The position numbers were made by a program, and so were the translations under genes. A stretch of 64,000 bases of DNA from NCBI RefSeq assembly GCF_000341105.1, contig NZ_ANBB01000042.1:57751-121750 (forward strand), written 5' to 3'. This DNA is from Nocardiopsis potens DSM 45234. GTDB lineage: Bacteria > Actinomycetota > Actinomycetes > Streptosporangiales > Streptosporangiaceae. Below, in pieces: positions 10,601 to 17,381 of the stretch (its first letter is position 1; each line of letters begins with the position of its first letter). The notes under the pieces were generated by a model that did no database searches, was not told the DNA's origin, and worked only from the letters and a program-made list of their open reading frames with translations.

Positions 10601-11990
10601 CCGCCTGCCGCAGCGCCTCCCCGGTGTGGCCGGACACCACGACCGGCAGCCGCCGACCCTCGGCCGGGGCGGGGCGGTCCGGGGACCCGTGGGCCGCCAG
10701 GACGGCGTGGGCGTTGGCGCCGCCGGCGCCGAAGGAGCTCACCCCGACCAGTGGGCGCTCCCCGCCGCCCAGCGGGCGCCGCTCCCGCACCGGCAGCAGC
10801 CCCAGCCCGTCGAAGTCGATCTCGGGGTTGAGGACCTCGGCGTGCAGCGACGGCGGGATCTCCCGGTGGCGCAGCACCGCGATCCCCTTCAGCAGGCCGG
10901 CCATCCCGGCGGCGGCCTCCAGGTGGCCGACGTTGGTCTTGACCGAGCCGATCGGGAGCGGCCCGGCGGGGCCGCGGCGGGTGCCCAGGGCGCGCCCGAT
11001 CGCGGTGCACTCGACCAGGTCGCCGACCCGGGTCCCGGTGCCGTGCGCCTCCAGGTAGCCGAGGTCCTCCGGCGACGCCCCGGCGCGCGCGTGCACCTGG
11101 CGCAGCAGCTCCTCCTGGGCCTCCTCGCCGGGGTGGGCGAGGCCGGGGGTGCGGCCGTCGCAGTTGGTCCCGCTGGCCAGGACGACCGCGTGCACCCGGT
11201 CGCCGTCGGCGACCGCGTCGGAGAGCCGCTTGAGCAGCAGCATCCCGCCGCCCTCGGCGCGGACGAAGCCGTCCGCGCCGGCGGAGAAGGCCCGGCAGCG
11301 GCCGGTGGGCGAGAGCATCCGCGCCTTGGCGGTGACGATGTACTCGTACGGGTCGAGCAGGAGGTTGGTCCCGCCGGCCAGGGCCAGCCCGGTCCGCCCG
11401 GACAGCAGCTCCTCGCAGGCCCGGTGGAGCGCGACCAGGGAGGAGGAGCAGGCGGTGTCGGTCACCGTGCTGGGGCCGCGCAGGTCGAAGTGGTAGGAGA
11501 CCCGGTTGGCCACCGCCGTCCCGCTGCTGCCCAGCGCGGTCGGCACGTCGATCGAGGCCGTGTCCCGGGCCTGCAGGACGCCGAAGGGCAGGGAGTAGAC
11601 GCCCAGGTGGACCGCGGTGGCGGAGCCGCGCAGCCCGGCCGGGTCGACCCCGGCGTCGTCGAACGCCTCGACCGCCAGCTCCAGCGCCATCCGCTGCTGC
11701 GGGTCGATCCGCGCGGCCTCGCGGGGGGAGAGGCCGAAGAAGCCGGGGTCCCACTCCTCGAGCCCCTCGATCACCCCGCTCGCGAAGGTGTAGCTCTTGC
11801 CGGGGCGGTCCGGGTCGGCGGAGTGGAACCACGCCTGGTCGAAGCGGTCGGCGGGGACCTCGGTGACCAGGTCGCGGCCGTCCCGGAGCGCCTCCCACAG
11901 GCCGTGCAGGTCGGTGATGCCGCCGGGGAGGCGGCATGCGGCGCCGATCACGGCGACGGCGTCCTTCCCCGTCGTCGGCGACTGTTCCAT
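4599..11990 (-). CDS. highly reducing type I polyketide synthase, KS-AT-DH-cMT-ER-KR-ACP
   Basis: A 2463-residue single-module PKS. In order: KS (about 10-430; Cys near 181 in DTACSSSL, HGTGT, KTNVGH), AT (525-830; Ser near 627 in GHSAGE, AFHS at about 728, the malonyl-type signature), DH (905-1180; HRVGGAVVMP near 933, DAALQ near 1092), C-methyltransferase (SAM loop LEVGGGTGATT near 1393), ER (1690-2000), KR (TGGTSGLG near 2113, Tyr in AGYAAAN near 2252), and ACP (Ser near 2413 in GFDSIMATEL). This order matches fungal highly reducing iterative synthases such as LovF. The ER cofactor loop reads HGAGGGTAAAA rather than the usual GGVG, so ER activity is doubtful. There is no thioesterase; a hydrolase and a free ACP follow. 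The ATG at 11990 has AAAGGG upstream. Confidence 0.93.
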   Translation of the reverse strand: MEQSPTTGKDAVAVIGAACRLPGGITDLHGLWEALRDGRDLVTEVPADRFDQAWFHSADPDRPGKSYTFASGVIEGLEEWDPGFFGLSPREAARIDPQQRMALELAVEAFDDAGVDPAGLRGSATAVHLGVYSLPFGVLQARDTASIDVPTALGSSGTAVANRVSYHFDLRGPSTVTDTACSSSLVALHRACEELLSGRTGLALAGGTNLLLDPYEYIVTAKARMLSPTGRCRAFSAGADGFVRAEGGGMLLLKRLSDAVADGDRVHAVVLASGTNCDGRTPGLAHPGEEAQEELLRQVHARAGASPEDLGYLEAHGTGTRVGDLVECTAIGRALGTRRGPAGPLPIGSVKTNVGHLEAAAGMAGLLKGIAVLRHREIPPSLHAEVLNPEIDFDGLGLLPVRERRPLGGGERPLVGVSSFGAGGANAHAVLAAHGSPDRPAPAEGRRLPVVVSGHTGEALRQAARAHAERLRSAAPEEFYDIARTASVRRGRHRHRAAVLAQDPAGAAELLDAVADGAPGADGANTVGTEGGRAAFVFSGNGSQWAGMGAGLLDSEPAFRAEVERVDAALRPHLEWSVVDELRAPAERSALARTEVAQPALFAVQAGLVAALAERGVRPAAAAGHSAGEVAAAYACGALDLDSAARVIAERSRAQGATAGTGRMAAVGLSPAEAEKELAPFRGRLEIAGVNGDTDVTVSGEAEALRELGESLALRGVFHRELDLDYAFHSRMMDPVRAGLLRALDGLAPRAPHTPMVSTVTACRLLGGEPDAAYWWRNVREPVLFAQAVRALAAEGCDVFVEVAPHPVLGGYLRRAAGAGRGRAAVLPTLRRPAEGEEADERGALDSAACRAIAAGAADLSGFFPAPGRVADLPAVRWQRERHWNGDGSWWAPPTGAGRGPYEHPLLGQRVPGPDPAWLGEVEPARLPWLADHRVGGAVVMPAAAFAEMALAAGRRALGGPAEAASLEIRRLLSLPWEDPAMDVRTQVSVPDGAGAVRIAARTGGDWRVHAEARIRPPAGGPPEPLDVEKARARCGPDQGTGGHYARMAEAGIEYGPAFRPLRGLHAAGGEALARYEIADSAGFEVSPALIDAALQTTAALRGPGPDEDAFFPAAIGAVRRWRRPAGSGFIRALLREATADEVVCDLLITDEDGAVSVEIEGYRGRRFRAGSSRPVHYSTRMRAAPKTPPPPAALPGPRELAGAAAPGIGEAQREWDRSGGPASDAVALTVTAHYAARALAGLAAGAESFGTADLIAAGVLPHYDRLLGVLASVAEAEGLLEDVSADGEPPRWRVCGPIDPGRAMEASAWGWPEVAPALMLYERCGRRLPEVLRGELDPVELVFSDSGARLARYLYESIPSSRAANRYAAAAVAALAERWPAGRPLRVLEVGGGTGATTAALLPLLPAERTRYVFTDVSPSLVTEARRRFADRGFVEYRTFDLEAPAAGQGLGEGEFDLVVAANVLHATSDLRAVLGRLAGVLADGGRLLAVEHHDAGQLAMVFGLLDGFWSYTDTDLRTGSPLLSMERWAAVAESSGFEEAVRLSEADERSSVFLARRSDRSPAPADPAPAFGGARVLIAAEPGAEEHARALEERLAAGGAGTERTGLHRSTADWTEALGQDAPAEIVLLLGDRPEDAEGGVEAAVERIAALRALVPALEGRAAPPRVWTVTRPSGALPAPEPCAAPADAATWGAARVLDGELPWLDLRHISLHRTSDPGADTAALAAELADPGDEDEVLLNGQGRFVPRLTPLPPAAGRPGPGEACRLRLTDPGPSPRLEWVRSAAPEPAEGEVLIDVRAVAVTARDTAEALGEAPARPADGGGYALGHACAGVVEAVGAGVDGLAPGDRVYAFAPGACATRVRARADMVGRIPAGTRFTEAATLPAYLAVQHGLEHLAGLSAGEVLLVHGAGGGTAAAAIAHARGAGARVIATAEHPNGRELLGMLGVADVLDTGDPDLARKVSALTGGRGPDAVFNTAAGAAAARALELLAPGGRFVQAAGGPALPSPMPPLRGDLVFASVDPVRTAAERPAAAAERFARLTERVDAGAYRPLPLDLHEPEGAGDAYRAPRAPASAGCAVVSLERPPAALLPPRPAAFDPDGTYLITGGTSGLGAATALWMARRGARHLALASRRGGAAEGVPALLRELEALGAQASAHALDATDAAGVRSLIARFAEEGRPLRGVVHAAMVLHDEPFEDADDERTRAVLAPKLGGAHVLDRATRGMDLDLFAVYSSVTSAIGNLRQAGYAAANAAAEAVVRTRRRAGLPGIAVQWGSIRGVGALAEEDVARAVGRRGMGLVSADRAFAALEELIGRGAEVAAVMDIDWERLAEIRPYVAERPRLRDLVPEAAVSDATALEKARRRLAEAPPEEAEEVAAEMLARVVARVVGAPPEGIDRGRTLDHLGFDSIMATELLGAVRKEFGCDLALVEIASGPSVTELAGRVVARLQNAKGEAK

Positions 11991-12124
11991 GTTGCCCTTT
12001 CGGTCTGGTTCGGCGGTGCGCCCGGGCGGGCCCGGCGCGCACCGCGCACACGGTGTCGGTGGAGGGAGGGCGGGGAGCACGGAGGGACCGGCTCCGCCGC
12101 GGCGGGAGCGGAGGGCCGGGGCGG

Positions 12125-13789
12125 TCAGCCGGCCCGGGCCGGACCGGCGGCGCGGTCGGTGGTGCGGTCGGCGGCCAGGCGCCGGAGCGCCTCCTTGTCG
12201 ACCTTGCCGATCCCGGCGGTGGGCAGGGCGTCGACCGCCAGCACCCGGTCGGGGAGCTTGAACGCGGCCACGCCCTCGCCGCGCAGGAACGCGCGCAGGC
12301 CGCGCAGGGTGGGCGGCGCGTCCCCGTCCGGTGGGCCGCCGGGGACGACGACGGCGCACACCCCCTCCCCGTAGAGGGGGTGCGGGAAGCCGACCGCGGC
12401 GGCCGCGCGCACCCCGGGGTGGCGGGCGATCACGGCTTCGAGGTCGTCGGCGGCGATCTTCTCGCCGCCCCGGTTGATGACGTCCTTGACCCTGCCGGTC
12501 ACCGCCACGTTCCCGGCGGCGTCGATGCGCACCAGGTCGCCGGTGCGGTAGTGCCCCTCGGGGCCGAACCGGCCCGGCTCGCCGGCCGCGCGGCCCGCGT
12601 AGGCGGTGATGGTGCTCGGCCCGCGGGTCCACAGCTCGCCCTGCTCCCCGGGCGGGACCGGGCGGCCGTCCGGCCCGGCCACGAGCAGCTCGTCGCCGGG
12701 GGCGACCGGGCGGCCCTGGGTCAGGTCGGCGACGTCCTCGGGGTCGTCCAGGCGGGTGAAGGTCAGCAGCCCCTCGCTCATCCCGTACACCTGCTGGACG
12801 CGGCAGCCGAGCCCGGCCCTGATCCGGCGGGCGGTCTCCGGGGCCAGCCGGGCCCCGCCGACCTGCACCGCGCGCAGCGAGCGCGGTGCGGCGCCGGAGT
12901 CGGCGGCCCGGGAGAGCAGCTGCTCGGCCAGGCCGGGGACCAGCGCGGTGTGCGTGGCGCGGTGCTCCTCGGCCAGCTCCAGCAGCACGTCGGCGTCGGC
13001 GGTCGCGGCGAAGGCGACGGAGCCGCCCTGCGCGAGCGCGCCGAGCATCCCGGGGTGGGCGCAGGTGAAGCTGTGCGTGGCGGGCAGCGCCGCAAGGTAG
13101 ACCGAGTCCGGGCCGAGGCCGGCCGCGTCGGCGGCGGCGCGGAGCACCGAGCCGAGCGCCTCGTGGGTGCGGGGGATGGGCTTCGGCGGCCCGGTGGTGC
13201 CGCTGGACAGGAAGTACAGGGCGGTGTCGCGTGGGTCGGCGGTGTGCGGGCGGGGCGCGGGGGCGCCGCCGGGCGCGCACAGCGCGGCGAGGTCGGCCTC
13301 GTCCGGCCGCCGCTCGCCGGGGCCCAGTACCAGCAGGGGGTGCGGCCCGGGGCGGCGCCGGAGCAGTCCTCGCAGCATGGCCGGGTGGTCGGTGCTCCCG
13401 GTGGCGGCCGGGATCGCGGCCGCCACCGGGGCGAGGTCGGCGACGACCGGCTCCAGCTCGTGCTCGCGCAGGGCGGGGTGGGCCAGGATCGGCGGGCGGC
13501 CGGCCCGGATCAGCGCGAGGGCGAGGACGAGCAGCTCGACGGAGTTGGGCAGCTGCACCAGGACCGGGCCGGGGGCCTGCACGCCCGCTCCGGCCAGGCG
13601 GTGCGCCGCGGCGTCGACGGCCTCGGCGAGCCCGCGGTGGGTCAGCGGGCGCGGCCCCGCGACCGCGGGCCGGTCCGCGCCGCCCGCCCCGTCCGCGGCG
13701 TGCCGCAGCACCAGGTCGTCCAGGAGCTCGGCGCGCCACCAGCCCTCGGCCCGGTAGCGCTCCGGTCCGCTCGCCGCATTCGGTCCCAT
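12125..13789 (-). CDS. AMP-dependent ligase of the aryl-acid (EntE/DhbE) type
   Basis: A 554-residue adenylate-forming enzyme that activates a carboxylic acid with ATP. The P-loop reads SSGTTGPPKPIPRTH (close to the EntE/DhbE version), followed by YGMSEG, YRTGD, GRVKDVINRGGEKI and the C-terminal catalytic Lys in GIGKVDKEAL. The acid-pocket motif is HSFTCAHPG, whereas 2,3-dihydroxybenzoate ligases carry an HNY-type motif there, so the preferred acid is likely different. No isochorismate or salicylate synthase is nearby. It is the first gene of the PKS operon and could load a starter acid onto a carrier protein. The start ATG 13789 is preceded by AGGGGG; an ATG eight codons upstream lacks a site. 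Confidence 0.88.
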   Translation of the reverse strand: MGPNAASGPERYRAEGWWRAELLDDLVLRHAADGAGGADRPAVAGPRPLTHRGLAEAVDAAAHRLAGAGVQAPGPVLVQLPNSVELLVLALALIRAGRPPILAHPALREHELEPVVADLAPVAAAIPAATGSTDHPAMLRGLLRRRPGPHPLLVLGPGERRPDEADLAALCAPGGAPAPRPHTADPRDTALYFLSSGTTGPPKPIPRTHEALGSVLRAAADAAGLGPDSVYLAALPATHSFTCAHPGMLGALAQGGSVAFAATADADVLLELAEEHRATHTALVPGLAEQLLSRAADSGAAPRSLRAVQVGGARLAPETARRIRAGLGCRVQQVYGMSEGLLTFTRLDDPEDVADLTQGRPVAPGDELLVAGPDGRPVPPGEQGELWTRGPSTITAYAGRAAGEPGRFGPEGHYRTGDLVRIDAAGNVAVTGRVKDVINRGGEKIAADDLEAVIARHPGVRAAAAVGFPHPLYGEGVCAVVVPGGPPDGDAPPTLRGLRAFLRGEGVAAFKLPDRVLAVDALPTAGIGKVDKEALRRLAADRTTDRAAGPARAG

Positions 13790-14151
13790 CGCGACCCCCT
13801 GGAATTCCCGCACCGGCGCGTCCGGCGGCTTGCACGGGAACGGACACTACTACGCGTGGTGAAGGGAATGCGGGAGGTTTCGGTTTCGGTCCGGCGGACC
13901 GGTCGCCACCGTCTTTCATTTCGGACTGGAAAGCCTCTCCAGGCGTTCGGTATTTTCCGTTTTTTCCGTCTGTCGCGGGAGGATACGGGTCTTTTTCCGG
14001 CCCCGGGGCAGAATGCGGTTCACTTTCGGGGCCCGGCCCCGGGAAGGCCGGACCCGTTCCCGTGCCGGCGGCGGTGGCCGGTGCCGGTGCTTTTCGTACG
14101 AGGCGCCGGGAATCCCGTTCCGGCGGTGGACATTCGATTTCCCGGGGCGGG
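13790..14151 (-). promoter_or_regulatory. presumed promoter region of the PKS operon
   Basis: About 360 bases with no credible gene, lower in GC than the flanks and containing pyrimidine-rich runs such as TTTTTTCC. A near-perfect dyad ACTACGCGTGGT at 13849-13860 overlaps a weak leftward -10 candidate (TAGTGT, 13844-13849 on the minus strand), so an operator is possible. No convincing -35 is seen. Confidence 0.35.
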
Positions 14152-14763
14152 TCAGTCCCCGTCCCCGCCGGGGCTCCGCTTCCTGGGGCGGGCGCGCAGG
14201 TGCGCGCGCTCGCCCTGGCGGCCGAAGAGGCTGAGCATCTCCACCGGATCCTCCCCGGCGGCGCCGAACCAGTGCGGCACCCGGGTGTCGAACTCGGCGG
14301 CCTCGCCCGGGGCGAGCACCAGGTCGTGCTCGCCCAGGACCAGCCGGAGCCGGCCGTTGAGCACGTAGAGCCACTCGTAGCCCTCGTGCACCTGCGGATC
14401 GGGCTCCCCGCGAGAATCGGGCGAGAGCACCATCTTGTAGGCCTGGATGCCGCCGGCCCGGCGGGTCAGCGGCACCATGGTCATGCCGTTCCGGGAGACC
14501 GGGCGCAGGTGGACCCGGGGATCGCCGGTGGGCGGCGCGTCCACCAGCTCGTCCAGGGTGACGCCGTGCGCCCGGGCCAGCGGGAGCAGCAGCTCCAGGT
14601 TGGGCCGGCGCGCCCCGGACTCCAGCCGGGACAGGGTGCTCACCGAGATGCCGGTCGCCGCGGACAGGGCGGTCAGGGTGGTCTCGCGCTGCTTGCGCAG
14701 CGCCCGCAGCCGGGGGCCGACCGAGTCCAGGGCGCGGTCCAGATCGTCGTCCATGCCCGCCAT
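14152..14763 (-). CDS. XRE-family transcriptional regulator with C-terminal cupin domain
   Basis: A 203-residue regulator. The N-terminal helix-turn-helix is visible as TTLTALSAATGISVSTLSRL (about residues 28-47). The C-terminal half is a single cupin barrel with VHEGYEWLYVLNGRLRLVLG and AAEFDTRVPHWFG. Cupin sensors of this kind usually bind a small ligand or metal and often repress a divergent gene. Its start overlaps the paired operator-like sequence shared with the flavoenzyme gene at 14833, so autoregulation and control of that gene are likely. No ribosome-binding site precedes ATG 14763 (alternative ATG 14754), suggesting a leaderless message. It could also affect the PKS operon downstream, but nothing shows that. 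Confidence 0.85.
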   Translation of the reverse strand: MAGMDDDLDRALDSVGPRLRALRKQRETTLTALSAATGISVSTLSRLESGARRPNLELLLPLARAHGVTLDELVDAPPTGDPRVHLRPVSRNGMTMVPLTRRAGGIQAYKMVLSPDSRGEPDPQVHEGYEWLYVLNGRLRLVLGEHDLVLAPGEAAEFDTRVPHWFGAAGEDPVEMLSLFGRQGERAHLRARPRKRSPGGDGD

Positions 14764-14790
14764 TTTGCCAGACCGGCAACGAATTTTGCC
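14762..14790. promoter_or_regulatory. operator-like repeats in the XRE-cupin / flavoenzyme divergent region
   Basis: ATTTTGCC occurs at 14762-14769 and again at 14783-14790, exactly two helical turns apart. The second copy also forms an inverted repeat, GGCAACGAATTTTGCC (14775-14790). The pair overlaps the start of the regulator gene and lies about 45 bp before the flavoenzyme start, a good place for a XRE dimer to control both genes. Confidence 0.5.
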
Positions 14791-14832
14791 CGGGCGGCGG
14801 GCGGTGGCGCATCCTCGGACGCGGAGGTGGTC

Positions 14833-16380
14833 ATGGTGTTCGACGAGTTGAGAGACGGCTACGACGTGGTGGTGGTCGGCGGCGGCGCCGCCGGGCTGAG
14901 CGGGGCGCTGCCCCTGGCCAGATCGCGGCGGTCGGTCGCGGTCATCGACGCGGGCGCCCCGCGCAACGCCCCCGCCGAAGGGGTGCACGGCCTGCTGGGC
15001 CGGGAGGGGGTCCCGCCGGAGGAACTGGTGGAGCGCGGCCGGGCCGAGGTCCGCGGCTACGGCGGCCACGTGGTCCGAGGCGAGGTCGCCTCGGCCGCGC
15101 GCGACGGCGACGGGTTCCGGGTGGTGCTGGCCGACGGCCGGGCGGTCCGCGCCCGCCGGCTGCTGGTCGCCACCGGCCTGGCCGACGGGCTGCCCGACCT
15201 GCCGGGGCTGCGCGCCCGGTGGGGCCGGGACGTGCTGCACTGCCCCTACTGCCACGGCTGGGAGGTCCGCGACCAGGCCATCGGAGTACTGGCCACCGGC
15301 CCGATGGCGGTGCACCAGGCGCTGATGTTCCGGCAGCTCAGCGAGGACGTGGTGCTCTTCGCGCACACCACGGGGGAGCCCGCAGCCGAGCAGGCCGAGG
15401 AGCTGGCCGCCCGCGGCGTCCGGGTGGTGGCCGGCGAGGTGGCGGCGGTGGAGTCCGCCGGGGACCGGCTGACCGGGGTGCGGCTGGCCGACGGAACCGT
15501 GGTCGCCCGGGACGCGCTGGCGGTCGCGCCGCGGATGGTCGCGCGGGCGAAGTTCCTCGCCGATCTGGGGCTGCACCCGGTGGAGCACCCCTCGGGGGTC
15601 GGCGAGCACATCCCCGCCGAGCCGACCGGGCGCACCGCCGTCCCCGGGGTATGGGTCGCGGGGAACGCCACCGACCTGATGGCCCAGGTCGCGCTCGCCG
15701 CCGCGGCGGGCCTGACCGCCGGCGCCCAGATCAACGGCGACCTGGTCGCCGAGGACACCCGGCGGGCGGTCGCCGCCCGCCGGCCCGCCGGGAGGCGGCC
15801 CCCGCCGAGGGCGGGGAGCGGCCGCGCCGCCGGTGACCGGCGGGGACGCGCGGCGAAGACGCGCCGGCCGGGCGCACCGAAGACGGAAACGACAGACGGA
15901 AACGACCTGCAAGGGGGACGCGGTGACCGAGGAGTTCAGCGCGGAGTACTGGGAAGAGCGCTACAGCGGCCACGGCCACGGGCACGGCCACGGGCACGGG
16001 GGGCGGCCCAATCCGCAGCTCGTCGCGGAGGCGTCCGGCCTCGAACCGGGAACGGCGCTGGACGCCGGCTGCGGCGAGGGGGCCGAGGCCCTCTGGCTCG
16101 CCGGGCAGGGCTGGCGGGTGACGGCGGTGGACATCGCCGCCGCCGCGCTCGACCGGGCCCGGAAGCGCGCCGAGGAGCACGGCCCCGGAACCGCGGGGCG
16201 GATCGACTGGGTCCAGGCCGACCTGACCGGATGGGAGCCCGAGGCCGGCCGCTACGACCTGGTGTGCACGCACTACGTGCACCCGGCCGGGGCGGGGGAG
16301 CGGGACGCCCTGTTCCGGCGGCTGGCGGACGCGGTCGCCCCGGGCGGCACCCTGGTCATCGTCGGCCACCACCCGAGTGA
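14833..16380 (+). CDS. thioredoxin-reductase-like NAD(P)/FAD-dependent oxidoreductase (3' end probably frameshifted)
   Basis: The first 320 residues form a complete two-nucleotide-binding flavoenzyme: FAD motif VVVVGGGAAGLSGALPL near the N-terminus, a CPYCHGWE redox-type CxxC site near residue 140, and VPGVWVAGNATDL before the C-terminal FAD loop. Homologues normally end soon after the INGDLVAEDTRRAVAARR stretch. Here the frame stays open another ~190 codons, becomes Arg-rich nonsense, and runs 458 bases into the methyltransferase gene in another frame. One base lost or gained between about 15790 and 15830 would bring in the TGA at 15834. So the functional gene probably ends near 15836. It is divergent from the XRE-cupin gene. 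Confidence 0.7.
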   Translation: MVFDELRDGYDVVVVGGGAAGLSGALPLARSRRSVAVIDAGAPRNAPAEGVHGLLGREGVPPEELVERGRAEVRGYGGHVVRGEVASAARDGDGFRVVLADGRAVRARRLLVATGLADGLPDLPGLRARWGRDVLHCPYCHGWEVRDQAIGVLATGPMAVHQALMFRQLSEDVVLFAHTTGEPAAEQAEELAARGVRVVAGEVAAVESAGDRLTGVRLADGTVVARDALAVAPRMVARAKFLADLGLHPVEHPSGVGEHIPAEPTGRTAVPGVWVAGNATDLMAQVALAAAAGLTAGAQINGDLVAEDTRRAVAARRPAGRRPPPRAGSGRAAGDRRGRAAKTRRPGAPKTETTDGNDLQGGRGDRGVQRGVLGRALQRPRPRARPRARGAAQSAARRGGVRPRTGNGAGRRLRRGGRGPLARRAGLAGDGGGHRRRRARPGPEARRGARPRNRGADRLGPGRPDRMGARGRPLRPGVHALRAPGRGGGAGRPVPAAGGRGRPGRHPGHRRPPPE

Positions 16381-16567
16381 CCGGCACAGCGCCGAGCACA
16401 CCTCGGCGCCGGACGTGCACTTCACCGCCGAGGAGGCCGCGGCCGGCCTCGACCCGGACCGCTGGGAGGTCGCCGTCGCAGAGTCCAGGACCCGGCGGGC
16501 CTCCGCCCCCGACGGATCCGAGATCACCTTCAGCGACACGGTGCTCCGCGCCCGCAGGCGCGGCTGA
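15923..16567 (+). CDS. class I SAM-dependent methyltransferase with His-Gly repeat
   Basis: A 214-residue methyltransferase. Motif I is ALDAGCGEGAEALWLA (about residues 45-60), then VTAVDIAAAALDRAR and the post-I region DLTGWEPEAGRYDLV. Near the N-terminus, before the SAM site, is the repeat GHGHGHGHGHGG, a likely metal-binding stretch that is absent from most relatives of this TehB-like group. The GTG at 15923 is preceded by AAGGGGGACGC, a strong ribosome-binding site. It follows the flavoenzyme in one transcription unit, an association common near XRE-cupin regulators. The substrate is unknown; the His-Gly tract hints at metals or metalloids. Confidence 0.85.
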   Translation: MTEEFSAEYWEERYSGHGHGHGHGHGGRPNPQLVAEASGLEPGTALDAGCGEGAEALWLAGQGWRVTAVDIAAAALDRARKRAEEHGPGTAGRIDWVQADLTGWEPEAGRYDLVCTHYVHPAGAGERDALFRRLADAVAPGGTLVIVGHHPSDRHSAEHTSAPDVHFTAEEAAAGLDPDRWEVAVAESRTRRASAPDGSEITFSDTVLRARRRG

Positions 16568-16575
16568 ACCGGGCC

Positions 16576-16623
16576 GGGCGGCCCGCCCTCCCCACCGGAA
16601 CCCGGGGGGAGGGCGGGCCGCCC
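16576..16623 (+). terminator. intrinsic terminator 1 after methyltransferase
   Basis: A perfect 18-bp stem (16576-16593 with 16606-16623) beginning 9 bases after the stop codon. Confidence 0.8.
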
Positions 16624-16637
16624 CGCCGCCGTCGGGA

Positions 16638-16684
16638 CCGCTCCGGCCCCTCCCCGCCCGCCGGGGAGGGGCCGGAGCGGTTTT
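16638..16684 (+). terminator. intrinsic terminator 2 with T-tract
   Basis: A perfect 19-bp stem (16638-16656 with 16662-16680), a 5-base loop and TTTT directly after it. This is a textbook factor-independent terminator placed 15 bases past the first one, strongly insulating the next operon. Confidence 0.88.
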
Positions 16685-17381
16685 CGGCCCCGGCCGGGGG
16701 AGCGCCCCGGCGCGGCGGCCCGGTCCCGCCGCCGCGGCGCGCCGGGACCGCGATGTCGCCCGCCCCCGCCGATCCGGTGATTTTCCGCCCCCGGTGCCGG
16801 ACCCCGCCCTCCCCGGCCTTCCCCCAGGTGGACGCGGGTGCGCCGGAGGAGCCGGGCGCCCGGAGCCGGAAATACGGCTGAACGGCGCCGGATTCCGGGG
16901 AATGGCCGGTTTTGCCGCGCGAATGCGATGCGATTTCGGCCGCGTGGAAAACGGACCGGAACGGCGAAAGCCTATTGGGAACCGCCGCTCCGGGTAGACT
17001 GAAAAACGTGTACGGCCTCCGGGGAATTCTTCTCCGCCGGAGGTCGGTCTCTTCACTTTCCGGGTGTCTCCCAATGGAACTCGTTCCAGGAAGAGGCTTT
17101 GATGGAGAACGATCCGCGCGCCCGTCCGGAAAACCCCGATGCCCGCCTCGATGGGCCCGGTTCTGCTTCCACGGCCGTCCCGCCTCTGTGTTGATCCCGG
17201 GCTCGTCGACCGGCCCCGGTCCGCGGAGCCGCACGGGCGAGCGCTTCCCGGCCGGCCGATGAGCCCGCGAATCAATGCGGGGCGGCGGTGGTGCGATTCC
17301 GCGGTGGCACCGAGAAAGCCGCACCGAGAAGACCGCAGTGGCACCGAGAAGACAGTGGCATCGAGAAAGGAGAACCCACTC
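16685..17381 (+). promoter_or_regulatory. long leader of the GMC-oxidoreductase operon
   Basis: Almost 700 bases between the double terminator and the GTG of the first operon gene, with no credible gene. A weak promoter candidate is TATTGG (16973-16978), a 16-base gap, and TAGACT (16995-17000), which would give an untranslated leader of about 375 bases. The last 80 bases hold the four-copy repeat described separately. Confidence 0.35.
17307..17367 (+). repeat. four GCAYCGAGAA direct repeats upstream of the GMC operon
   Basis: GCACCGAGAA at 17307, 17321 and 17341, and GCATCGAGAA at 17358, each beginning 14-20 bases after the last. The fourth runs into the AAAGGAGAA ribosome-binding site of the gene at 17382. 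Possible activator sites, RNA-binding-protein sites, or duplicated decoy ribosome sites. Confidence 0.7.

Noticed and set aside
4761..12374. A very long rightward open frame (over 2500 codons) opposite the PKS gene
   Set aside because: It is the antisense of the PKS, rich in Gly/Arg/Pro with no domain, and exists because stop codons are rare at this GC content. The leftward frame has all PKS motifs.
17304..17371. Short repeats considered as a CRISPR array
   Set aside because: Repeat units are only 10 bases with 4-10-base gaps, and no cas gene is present.
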